DNA of 64,000 bases. It comes from Microtetraspora glauca (lineage in GTDB: Bacteria > Actinomycetota > Actinomycetes > Streptomycetales > Streptomycetaceae). Below, piece by piece: positions 27,508 to 34,944 of the stretch (its first letter is position 1; the number at the start of each line of letters is the position of its first letter). Under the pieces are notes generated by a model. The model was given only the letters and a program-made list of their open reading frames with translations, was not told where the DNA came from and made no database searches. A program made the position numbers and the translations under genes. The stretch is from the NCBI GenBank assembly GCA_000721275.1, contig JOFO01000018.1, positions 1-64,000 on the forward strand. The letters run 5' to 3'.

Positions 27508-28245
27508 TCAGCGGGGAGTGAGGAGGCAGAACTCGTTGCCCTCCGGGTCCGTCAGCACCGTCCACGGGAGCGCCGACTGGTCGAAGGCGGCGACGCCGGC
27601 CCCGAGGGCGAGCAGACGGGCCTCCTCCGCGGCCATGTCGTCGCCGGGGTAGGGGCGGACGTCCAGGTGGACGCGGTTCCAGTCGCGCTTGGGGGCGGGG
27701 GAGCGGACGAACTCCAGGTACGGGCCCACACCCCGGGCCGAGCGCAGGGTCGCGACGGCGTCGGTGACCTCGTGCACCGTCCAGTCCGTCGCCGCGCCCC
27801 AGAAACCGGCCATCCGCCGGGGGTCGGCGGCGTCGACGACCACGGCGGCGATCGGTCCGGTGTCCCGGTAGACCGGCCGCGGTTCCAGCACGCAGAACTC
27901 GTTGCCCTCCGGGTCCGCCATGACCGTCCAGGGCACGTCGCCCTGACCGATGTCGGCGAGCGTGGCCCCGAGGTCCCGCAGGCGGCCGACCAGCTCCGCC
28001 TGGTGGGCGGGCGACGTGGTGGCCAGGTCGAGGTGGACGCGGTTCCTGACCGTCTTGGGTTCGGGGTCGGCGACGATGTCGACGCAGACGGCCGTGGGAT
28101 CGGGGTAGGTGAAGCCGACGGGTTCGAGGTTGGTCACGCCCGGGCCTTCGCTGTCGACGCCCCAGCCGAGCGCCGCCGCCCAGAAGCGGCCGAGCGCGGC
28201 GTCGTCCCGGGCCTTCATGGTGATCTGCACGAGTCGAGTGGCCAT
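27508..28245 (-). CDS. VOC (glyoxalase/bleomycin-resistance) superfamily protein, two domains
   Basis: 245 residues containing two tandem VOC modules, each ending in the same sequence block (PWTVMADPEGNEFCVLEPR near residue 120 and PWTVLTDPEGNEFCLLTPR at the C-terminus). The RVHLDLAT and RVHLDVRP strands carry the usual metal-ligand His position. The function is unknown; relatives are lyases, dioxygenases or drug-binding proteins. The ATG has no ribosome site, but TAGCAT lies seven bases upstream, suggesting a leaderless mRNA. Confidence 0.85.
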   Translation of the reverse strand: MATRLVQITMKARDDAALGRFWAAALGWGVDSEGPGVTNLEPVGFTYPDPTAVCVDIVADPEPKTVRNRVHLDLATTSPAHQAELVGRLRDLGATLADIGQGDVPWTVMADPEGNEFCVLEPRPVYRDTGPIAAVVVDAADPRRMAGFWGAATDWTVHEVTDAVATLRSARGVGPYLEFVRSPAPKRDWNRVHLDVRPYPGDDMAAEEARLLALGAGVAAFDQSALPWTVLTDPEGNEFCLLTPR

Positions 28246-28325
28246 GGCCAGGATGCTACGAGGTCGCACCGCCGCGCGACCGGCCCGGGATCCTTCCGTC
28301 GAGCCGGCCGGCGGCGGGTGCGGAC

Positions 28326-29240
28326 TCAGAAGTTGCCGTAGTTGACCTGCCAGGTGGGCAGGCCCATGCGGCGCCACACCGCGACCACCCGGTCCCGGTC
28401 GTCCAGCGACACGCGGACCGCGTAGCGGTGGCGGACGTGGGCGTCGAAGAGCTCCGCCTTGACCAGGTCGTCGGAGCGGCCGTCGCCGGACGCCCGCATC
28501 CACAGCTCGTCGTACGGCACCTCGTACCGCTCCAGCCACGCCTCGGTCAGCGCCCGGTGGTCCTCGCTCCGGCCGGACAGCAGCACGATCCGGTCCCGGT
28601 GGGACCCGCGGAAGGCGCGCAGGGCGTCGCGGACCGGGACGTTGAGCAGGTCGAGGTCGCAGCGGGTGAAGTCGTACGGGCCGCGGTCGCCGCGCAGGGC
28701 GAGCGTGCCGTCGATGTCGCAGAGGACGGCCGACGGCAGCGCGGGGTCGGGCACGTACGGGGTGACGGCGGGCCGGTCGTTGAGCCAGTCGTCGGTGAGC
28801 CGCCACCCGCCGCGGGTGGCCTTGGCGTGCTTCTCGGCGAGGATGCGGATGATCTCCTCGCCGACGGGCCGCTCGCGGGCCGCGTCGCGGCGGACGCACT
28901 CCTCGACCGGCACGGCGGTGAAGTCGTGCACGACGAAGGTGGCGTCGCGGCCGGTCAGCGCCGCCTTCAGCCGGCGCGGTATGTGCGGCGTGAGGTGGGT
29001 GTTGTCGACGACGACGTCGAAGCCGTCGTCCACGGCGGTGCGCAGGACGACGTCCTGGACGTCGAGCACGGTCCGCTCGTGGGCGCGCGAGCGCCGGTCG
29101 CCGCCCGGCAGGTCGAGCATGCCGCGCAGGTCGTCGAGGTTGACCCGGCGCATCCGGCCCTCCGCACGCTCCTGGAGGGCGCGGGCGGCGGTCGTCTTGC
29201 CGGAGGCCGGCAGTCCGGTCATCACATGGACCACGGGCAC
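28326..29240 (-). CDS. T4-type polynucleotide kinase-phosphatase (RNA 5'-kinase/3'-phosphatase)
   Basis: 304 residues, almost the length of phage T4 Pnkp. The kinase domain comes first, with the P-loop TGLPASGKTT (residues 8-17), and is followed by a DxD-type acylphosphatase domain with CDIDGTLALRG (D175, D177) and LLSGRSEDHR, the same order as in T4 Pnkp. It would phosphorylate 5'-OH ends and remove 2',3'-cyclic or 3'-phosphates, preparing cleaved RNA for ligation. The start is a GTG two bases after the stop of the RNA ligase gene, so the pair is an operon. DNA ends are also possible substrates. Confidence 0.9.
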   Translation of the reverse strand: MPVVHVMTGLPASGKTTAARALQERAEGRMRRVNLDDLRGMLDLPGGDRRSRAHERTVLDVQDVVLRTAVDDGFDVVVDNTHLTPHIPRRLKAALTGRDATFVVHDFTAVPVEECVRRDAARERPVGEEIIRILAEKHAKATRGGWRLTDDWLNDRPAVTPYVPDPALPSAVLCDIDGTLALRGDRGPYDFTRCDLDLLNVPVRDALRAFRGSHRDRIVLLSGRSEDHRALTEAWLERYEVPYDELWMRASGDGRSDDLVKAELFDAHVRHRYAVRVSLDDRDRVVAVWRRMGLPTWQVNYGNF

Positions 29241-29242
29241 GG

Positions 29243-30460
29243 TCAGTTCTCCTCGTCGGTGGTGAAGGGGCCGGCGGTCTCCGGACGGAGGCTCCGCCAG
29301 ACGTGCAGGTCGGTGGGGCGGTCGTCGAGGCGCAGGAACAGGGCCGCGCGCAGCGCCGGGTCGGGCAGCTCCTTGACGGCGCGGGCGAACGCGCCCCGGT
29401 CGGCGGCCAGCGGCGCCAGCCGCGCGTACGCCTCGTCGATGGCGCGCTCCCGCGCGGCGAACGCCTCCTCCAGCCCCGCGATCACGGACCGCACCCAGGC
29501 GTCGAACTCGTCCGGCACCTGCTCCAGCAGCGCGTCCAGCGGACGCCCGCCCCGGGACCGTACGGCCCCGAGTTCGGCGACGGACAGGCCGAGGCCCTGG
29601 GCGAGCCGCTGGGCGGAGGTGCCGGCGAACCGCTGGATGCCGTGCCCGCGCCAGATGTCGCGCTCGGTGACCCCGGTGAGGACCTTGTGGAGGCGTACGT
29701 ACTCCGCGAGCTTGGCCTTGGCGCGCACCCCGGACGCGAAGCGCAGCACGAAACCCTCGGCGTCGGTGCCGGTGGCCGGGGCGCCGTCCGGCAGCGTGTT
29801 CGTCTCGGTCAGCTTGACGAGCGTGTCGAGCGGCATCGGCGGGTGCACGGTCACGACCGACCCGATGCCCTCCCACGCGGGCGCGGCCTCGGCCAGGCCG
29901 ATCTCCGCGCCGTCGGCCGCGAACGCGGCCAGCAGCACGAGGTCCCGCCGCTCGCCGTAGTTCACGACGATCCGGTTCCGCGGGTGGACGATCTCCATCA
30001 GGTACGTCACCCCGGGCACCAGCCGTCCGGTGTCGGCGGCGTCGATCCGGCGCTGCGCCCACGTCGCCTGCACGCTGACGAAGGAGCCCTTGGACGCGAC
30101 CCGCCAGCGCCCCTCGTAGTGGAAGAGCAGGCCGAGGCTGCCGTCGACCTTCTCGTACACCTCGAACGGCTCGTCCGGCAGGGCGGGCGCGTAGGGGCGG
30201 CCGGTCTCGTGCTCGGAGACGTTGAAGAACTTCGGCAGCGGCAGCGCGACGATCCGGCCGGTGCGGTCGTCGGCGACGAGACCGCGGCAACGGGTCGTGA
30301 CGCGGGTCCAGTTGGCCTCGTACTGACAGCTGCGCGTGTACGTGTAGATCGACAGCGGCAGCTCGGGGTGCGACTTGCGCGTCACATGCCCGGCTTCGAT
30401 CGCGTCGGCCAGCTCCTGGGGCGGCAGCAGCGCGTCGAGCGTCAGGTACGCCTGGCTCAT
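29243..30460 (-). CDS. T4 Rnl1-like RNA ligase
   Basis: 405 residues. The nucleotidyltransferase motif I is YEKVDGSLG with the AMP-accepting Lys at 104 (Lys99 in T4 Rnl1). An upstream RCRGLVAD segment, motif III-like LMEIVHPRNRIVVNY, motif IV-like DAEGFVLRF and motif V-like AKAKLAEY follow in order. The C-terminal 150 residues are helical, as in the T4 Rnl1 family tRNA-binding domain. GGGAGG precedes the ATG. With the adjoining kinase-phosphatase it forms a two-enzyme RNA repair set of the kind phage T4 uses to mend tRNA cut by host anticodon nuclease. Confidence 0.92.
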   Translation of the reverse strand: MSQAYLTLDALLPPQELADAIEAGHVTRKSHPELPLSIYTYTRSCQYEANWTRVTTRCRGLVADDRTGRIVALPLPKFFNVSEHETGRPYAPALPDEPFEVYEKVDGSLGLLFHYEGRWRVASKGSFVSVQATWAQRRIDAADTGRLVPGVTYLMEIVHPRNRIVVNYGERRDLVLLAAFAADGAEIGLAEAAPAWEGIGSVVTVHPPMPLDTLVKLTETNTLPDGAPATGTDAEGFVLRFASGVRAKAKLAEYVRLHKVLTGVTERDIWRGHGIQRFAGTSAQRLAQGLGLSVAELGAVRSRGGRPLDALLEQVPDEFDAWVRSVIAGLEEAFAARERAIDEAYARLAPLAADRGAFARAVKELPDPALRAALFLRLDDRPTDLHVWRSLRPETAGPFTTDEEN

Positions 30461-30528
30461 GGTTCCCTCCCGTGTGCGAGGAGGCTCATTCTTCAGCGCG
30501 GAAGGCGGCCCCGACCAGCGAATTAGCG

Positions 30529-30556
30529 CGCCCGGGGGCCGGACGGCCCGCCCGGG
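30529..30556 (-). terminator. Terminator after the SUKH/SMI1 gene
   Basis: GCCCGGG (30529-30535) pairs with CCCGGGC (30550-30556), and an inner GGCCG/CGGCC stem closes the loop with a small bulge. It lies directly after the SMI1 stop codon on the minus strand and separates it from the RNA ligase operon. Confidence 0.55.
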
Positions 30557-30557
30557 C

Positions 30558-31097
30558 TCACCGCTCGCTCCCGGGCAGGAACGCGTAGAACGGGCCGTCG
30601 GGCGCGCGGTCGCGGACGCACACCGTGACGTCGCGGCCCCGGAGATAGGCCAGGAACCATTCGCGGAAGGTCAGTTCGTACCTCGTCCACGCCGGACTGT
30701 CGAACTCCTGCACCACGACGCGCCATGGGTCCTCCGGCGCGTCCGGGACGCGCAGGAAGACGGACTCGCCGGTCACGCAGGACGCCACCGGGATGAGCTC
30801 GCCGGGCCCTCCGCCCACCGGGTCGGGCAGGTACTCCGCCATGTCCTCCTCGCGCCACATCTCCAGGTCGTCGCGGACGTGGGAGTCGAGGCTGTGCAGG
30901 AGGTGCCGGGCCGGGTGGGTGAGGTGGATCTGGTCGTTCACCAGGATCGAGCCGTAGGCGTCGACGACCGCCCGGAAGTCGTCGGGGAACCGCATCCCGA
31001 ACTCCCGCTCCATCTCCTCCCACGGACCCGGGTCCGTCCAGTGGAAGCGCGGTTCGCCCAGCAGCTCCGCCACCTCCGCGACCACCGACTTCTCCAT
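30558..31097 (-). CDS. SMI1/KNR4 (SUKH) family protein
   Basis: 179 residues; GAGGGGG precedes the ATG at 31097. The SUKH fold is suggested by WEEMEREFGMRFPDDFRAVVDAYGS near residues 25-50, the classical SUKH opening, and by DLEMW in the middle. SUKH proteins are often immunity partners of polymorphic toxins, but many are stand-alone and uncharacterised. No toxin gene is visible here. It lies upstream of the RNA repair operon, separated by a hairpin. Confidence 0.82.
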   Translation of the reverse strand: MEKSVVAEVAELLGEPRFHWTDPGPWEEMEREFGMRFPDDFRAVVDAYGSILVNDQIHLTHPARHLLHSLDSHVRDDLEMWREEDMAEYLPDPVGGGPGELIPVASCVTGESVFLRVPDAPEDPWRVVVQEFDSPAWTRYELTFREWFLAYLRGRDVTVCVRDRAPDGPFYAFLPGSER

Positions 31098-31162
31098 GAG
31101 CGACCCCCTCGACCCGACCGGCGTGACCGCCACCCTGTCAGAGGCCCCGGCGATCTCCAAGC

Positions 31163-31212
31163 GCGGGGCCCGCGGACGGGGTTCGGCGGGACGGACGGCG
31201 GGCCCGCCCCGC
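31163..31212 (-). terminator. Possible terminator of the ketosynthase operon
   Basis: GCGGGGC (31163-31169) pairs with GCCCCGC (31206-31212), ten bases after the ketosynthase stop codon on the minus strand. The loop is long but GC-rich and partly pairable. Confidence 0.4.
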
Positions 31213-31221
31213 GACCGACGG

Positions 31222-32466
31222 TTAAGGAGCGGTGACGACCAGGGCGGTGTTGTGCCCGCCGAAGCCCACCGACGTCGACACGGCGGTACGGATCCGGGCC
31301 GCGCGCTCCGTGGTCGGGAGGTCCAGCGTGATGTGCTCGTCGGCCTCCGCGAGGTTCGCGGTCGGCGGCACGGTCCCGTGCGCCACCGACAGCACCGTCA
31401 GCGCGGCCTCCACCGCCCCGGCGGCGCCCAGGAGATGGCCGGTCACCCCCTTGGTGGACGTGACGGGCGGACGGTGCGGGAACAGCGCGGCCAGGGCGGC
31501 CGCCTCCACCCGGTCGCCCAGCGGCGTGCCGGTGGCGTGCGCGTTCACCAGGTCGACGTCGGCGGGCGCGCGGCCCGCCTCCGCCAGCGCCTCCCGCACC
31601 GCCGCCCGCAGACCCGCCCCGTCCGGCCGGGGCGCGACCACGTGGTGCGCGTCCGAGGCGGCCCCGTACCCGGCGACCAGCGCCCGCACCCGCGCCCCCC
31701 GCGCCGCCGCGTCCGCCGCCCGCTCCAGGACCAGGAAGCCGGCCCCTTCGCCCATGACGAAGCCGTCCCGGGCCGCGTCGAAGGGACGCGACGCGCCGGC
31801 CGGGTCGTCGAAGCGGTGCGACAGCGCCCGGAGCCGGTCGAACCCCGCCACGTAGAAGGGGGTCAGGCTCGCCTCCGCCCCGCCCGCGAGGACGACGTCG
31901 CACCGCCCCGCCGCCAGCAGGTCCACGGCGACCCCGAGCGCGCTCGCGCCGGCCGCGCAGGCGGTGGCCACCGCGAGTGAGGGGCCGCGCAGGCCGAACG
32001 CGACGGCGAGCTGCCCCGCCACCCCGTTCGGCAGCGCGCCGGGCACCGCGAACGGCGACAGGTCCCGCGGCCCGTCCGCCCGCAGCACGGCCAGCTCCCG
32101 CTCGTACGTCTCCGCGCCGCCCGCGCCCGTCCCGACGACCACGCCGGTCCGGGCGCCGTCCCGGGCCGCCTCCGTCAGGCCCGCGTCGGCGAGCGCCTCA
32201 CCCGCCGCGCACAGCGCGAACAGCGCGGCACGGTCCGGACGCCGGGACACCGCGCCCCTCGGCACCGGCGGCTCGGGCGCCCGGCAGGCCACGAACGGCA
32301 CCCCGCCCGCCTCGTCGAGCACCGCGGCCGGCTTCCCGGCGCACACGGCCTCCCAGGTCGTGGCCGTGTCCGCGCCCGCCGGGGTGAACAGCCCGATCCC
32401 GGTGACGGCGATCCCCGCACCCGCACCCGTGTCCCGGCCCGCGGGCCGGACGCCCGGCGCCGTCAC
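31222..32466 (-). CDS. Beta-ketoacyl-ACP synthase (FabF/KSII-like)
   Basis: 414 residues. The thiolase-fold catalytic triad is intact: Cys170 in VATACAAGA, His in NAHATGTPLGD and His in GVTGHLLGAAG. MGEGAGFLVLE and GFGGHNTALVV are also typical. The GTG start overlaps the ACP stop (GTGA), so the enzyme is coupled to its dedicated carrier protein. It would extend an acyl chain on that ACP with malonyl units. There is no chain-length factor, acyltransferase or ketoreductase here, so primary fatty-acid enzymes would have to supply the other steps. It is the last gene of the biosynthetic operon. Confidence 0.94.
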   Translation of the reverse strand: MTAPGVRPAGRDTGAGAGIAVTGIGLFTPAGADTATTWEAVCAGKPAAVLDEAGGVPFVACRAPEPPVPRGAVSRRPDRAALFALCAAGEALADAGLTEAARDGARTGVVVGTGAGGAETYERELAVLRADGPRDLSPFAVPGALPNGVAGQLAVAFGLRGPSLAVATACAAGASALGVAVDLLAAGRCDVVLAGGAEASLTPFYVAGFDRLRALSHRFDDPAGASRPFDAARDGFVMGEGAGFLVLERAADAAARGARVRALVAGYGAASDAHHVVAPRPDGAGLRAAVREALAEAGRAPADVDLVNAHATGTPLGDRVEAAALAALFPHRPPVTSTKGVTGHLLGAAGAVEAALTVLSVAHGTVPPTANLAEADEHITLDLPTTERAARIRTAVSTSVGFGGHNTALVVTAP

Positions 32467-32693
32467 ACCGTCTCCGTGGCGCGGGCGACCAGCCGCTCGA
32501 TGTCGCCGACCGTCACGGCCGCGTACAGCTCCTCCTCGTCCACGGGGACGCCCCGCTCCTTGCGGAGCACCAGCGCCAGCTCGGTCAGCAGGAGGGAGTC
32601 GAGCCCCGCTTCCTCGCGACCGGTCTCCAGGGTCAACCCTTCGATGTCCAGGCCGAGTTCGGCGAGCAGCAGGGTGAGTTCCTCGAAGGTCAT
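32463..32693 (-). CDS. Acyl carrier protein
   Basis: 76 residues, acidic, with the phosphopantetheine site in AGLDSLLLTEL (Ser33). The helix pattern is of the normal ACP type (MTFEELTLLLAELGLDI, then DEEELYAAVTVGDIERLV). Its start overlaps the cyclase stop and its stop overlaps the ketosynthase start. It presumably carries the acyl chain built by the ketosynthase and hands it to an acyltransferase, for which the divergent WS/DGAT-like gene is the obvious candidate. Confidence 0.93.
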   Translation of the reverse strand: MTFEELTLLLAELGLDIEGLTLETGREEAGLDSLLLTELALVLRKERGVPVDEEELYAAVTVGDIERLVARATETV

Positions 32694-34342
32694 CGGGTCT
32701 CCTCGGTGGGACGTTCGGTGGGACGTACGGAGCGGTGCCCGGCGGCAGCCGCGTGATTGAGGCCGAGCAGCACGCACACGTCCGTCAGGAGCGGCACGTG
32801 GTACGCCAGCGGGCGCGGGCCCGCCTGGTCGGGCCGGGAGTCGAAGCCGCCGTCCGGCCGCTGGCGCTCCAGCAGGTACCGGACGGCACGGCGCGCGGGA
32901 TCCGCGGCCGAGGGGGTGCGGGCCAGCGCGATCAGCGCGTACGCCGTGCTGATCGGGTCGGCCGGCTCGCCGGGCACATGGCCCCAGCCGCCGTCCGGCC
33001 CCTGGGTGGAGACGAGCCGGGCGACCGCCCGCGCCCGCGCCCGGTCGGAACCCGCGAGCGCGGGATGGCCGTGAGGGGCCGAGGCGCGGAAGGAGTCGTG
33101 GGCGAGGACGGTGCGGAACAGGACGTTGCTCTCGTTGAGGCTCCAGCTCCGCTCGTACGGGCCGCCGGCGGCCTCCCGGTCCAGCAGGAACCGCACGGCC
33201 TCCGCGACCACCGGCCCCAGACCGGGCCGCGGCGCGAGCGCGTGCACGGCGGCAGCGGTCATCGCCGCCTCGGAGTCCGTCCCCTTCTCGAAGGTCGGCA
33301 GGCCGCCGTCCGCGCCGCGGCGGGCGAGCAGATACCGCTCGCCGGCCGCCACCGCCCGTCCGAGGACGGGCCGTTCGGTCCGCGTCCGGTGCGCCACCGT
33401 GCGCAGGAACTCCACGCAGTACGCGGTGTCGTCGACGTCGCTCTGCGCGACGGCCCGGTCGAACCCCCAGCCGCCGTCCGGATTCTGCCGGCCCGTCAGG
33501 GCCTCGGCGAGCACCATCAGAGTGTGCGCCGGGGCGCCGGCTCCGGTCAGCGCGAGACCGCCGGTGGCCGTCGCGAAGACGTCCAGGCCGGTGATGTACG
33601 GCATCCCGCCGTCCGGGCGCAGCCAGCTCCGCACCTCGCCGGCCCGTTCGCGGACCTCCTCCGCGTACCGGGGGCTGTGCCGCAGCGCGAGGAGGGCCAG
33701 CAGCCGGGCGAGGTGGTTGCCGTACGGCGGCGGACCGGGCCGCAGGCTGGGTGCGAGCGTCCGCCAGTCCTCCTCCGTCACCAGGCCGGGGACGCCGGCC
33801 CGGTGGCAGTGCAGGACCTTCAGGGCGGCCATCTCCGTGACCAGCCACCGCTGTTGGCCCCGGGCGTCGAAGGCCGTGGCGGGGTCGTCGAGGGGCGTGT
33901 GGGGGTGGGCGCCGAGCTCGGTCAGGACGGTCCGGAACATCAGCAGCTTGCGACCGGCGGTGAAATGGGCGAATCCGCCGAGCAGCCGCTCCAGGGCGGC
34001 GGCCCCGTCCGCGTACTCGCCCAGCGCCGCGCGGGCCGCGGCCTCCTGGAACGGATCGGGCGCGCCCTGGTCCAGGCCCGTCTTCAGCCGCCGGACCAGC
34101 CGGTCCCGGGTGGAGGGGTCCACGCCGGTCGCCGTGAGCAGGCGCAGCGCCAGGGCCGACTCCAGGAGGCGGCTGCCGCAGGGGGCGTGGAGCAGCCCGT
34201 CGGGGGCGGCCGCCGTGGTCAGCCGGGCGGCCAGCCGCGCCCGGGCCCGGTCGAGAGCCCGGCCGTCCGGTCCGGGGGAGTTGCCGCGGACACCGGGGAC
34301 GGCGAGGGAAGCACCGCTTAAGGGCGGCGCGCAGAAGGTCAT
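32690..34342 (-). CDS. Class II terpene cyclase-like protein (DxDD), with a TTA codon
   Basis: 550 residues of alpha-alpha barrel repeats. AQSDVDDTAYC places the class II acid motif DVDD at residues 302-305, as in copalyl diphosphate synthases and squalene-hopene cyclases. QW-like repeats are visible (RQNPDGGWGFD, TQGPDGGWGHV, RQRPDGGFDS). The length fits bacterial diterpene or sesquiterpene class II cyclases rather than the roughly 630-residue hopene cyclases. It should cyclise GGPP or FPP by protonation, leaving the diphosphate in place. Codon 8 is TTA (34321-34319), which needs the bldA tRNA. The start overlaps the NUDIX stop (ATGA). A prenyltransferase-like non-catalytic role is the alternative. 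Confidence 0.82.
   Translation of the reverse strand: MTFCAPPLSGASLAVPGVRGNSPGPDGRALDRARARLAARLTTAAAPDGLLHAPCGSRLLESALALRLLTATGVDPSTRDRLVRRLKTGLDQGAPDPFQEAAARAALGEYADGAAALERLLGGFAHFTAGRKLLMFRTVLTELGAHPHTPLDDPATAFDARGQQRWLVTEMAALKVLHCHRAGVPGLVTEEDWRTLAPSLRPGPPPYGNHLARLLALLALRHSPRYAEEVRERAGEVRSWLRPDGGMPYITGLDVFATATGGLALTGAGAPAHTLMVLAEALTGRQNPDGGWGFDRAVAQSDVDDTAYCVEFLRTVAHRTRTERPVLGRAVAAGERYLLARRGADGGLPTFEKGTDSEAAMTAAAVHALAPRPGLGPVVAEAVRFLLDREAAGGPYERSWSLNESNVLFRTVLAHDSFRASAPHGHPALAGSDRARARAVARLVSTQGPDGGWGHVPGEPADPISTAYALIALARTPSAADPARRAVRYLLERQRPDGGFDSRPDQAGPRPLAYHVPLLTDVCVLLGLNHAAAAGHRSVRPTERPTEETR
34319..34321 (-). promoter_or_regulatory. TTA leucine codon (bldA control point)
   Basis: Codon 8 of the cyclase gene reads TTA, in frame and after a firmly fixed ATG (it overlaps the upstream stop). 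I found no other in-frame TTA in the genes of this window. TTA codons in Streptomyces are concentrated in specialised-metabolism and developmental genes. Confidence 0.85.
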
Positions 34343-34944
34343 GTCGGTGAGTCCTCGAAGGGGGTCGGAGGGGGAGGGGGATCGGAGGCAGGGGTCGGTT
34401 CGGCGGGTTGGAGCGGGTGCGGCGCGTGCGGGAAGAGCCGGCGGAGCGCGTCCGCGCCCGCCGGCACCAGGGGGGTGTGGCGGTCGGCGAGCACGGCGCC
34501 GGGCAGGACGAACCCGCACCAGGCGATCTCGTCCGGATCCGGCCGGGGCGGGCGGTCCGTCCGCCAGCGGTGGACCGCCAGGAAGGCGGCGCCGTGCGGG
34601 TCGTCCACCCGGTGCCGGTACGCCTCGGTGAGGCCCGGCACCGTCGCGTAGCCGAGCTCTTCGCGCAGCTCGCGCAGCGCGGCCGCCCGGTACGTCTCGC
34701 CGGTGCGCACCGCGCCGCCGATCAGGACGTCGTAGTGCGCGGGATAGGCGCGGGCCCGGGCGGAGCGCCGGTAGAGCAGGACCCGGCCGGCGTCGTCGGT
34801 GCAGACGGTCGCCGCGTACCGGCGCAGCAGTCCGTCCGGGGCCGGCGCCTCCCGGCCCCCGAGGGCCACCACCCGGTCGCCGGAGTCGACGAAGTCCACG
34901 CGCTCCCCGCCGCCGGGTCCGCGCGGTGCGGTGCGGGGGCTCAC
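34339..34944 (-). CDS. NUDIX hydrolase
   Basis: 201 residues from a GTG overlapping the P450 stop (GTGA). The NUDIX box is complete: GGAVRTGETYRAAALRELREELGY (Gx5Ex7REVxEExGx type; one break at the first part). The N-terminal VDFVDSGDRVVALGGRE and VLLYRRSARARAYPAHYDVLIGG resemble the isopentenyl-diphosphate isomerase-like branch of NUDIX proteins. In this operon, with a class II cyclase that retains the diphosphate, I infer that it removes phosphate from the cyclised product to give an alcohol. An IDI-like isomerase role is the alternative. Confidence 0.85.
   Translation of the reverse strand: MSPRTAPRGPGGGERVDFVDSGDRVVALGGREAPAPDGLLRRYAATVCTDDAGRVLLYRRSARARAYPAHYDVLIGGAVRTGETYRAAALRELREELGYATVPGLTEAYRHRVDDPHGAAFLAVHRWRTDRPPRPDPDEIAWCGFVLPGAVLADRHTPLVPAGADALRRLFPHAPHPLQPAEPTPASDPPPPPTPFEDSPT

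Noticed and set aside
30558..31097. SUKH protein as proof of a toxin-immunity module
   Set aside because: No toxin, secretion or repeat-cassette gene is visible on either side.
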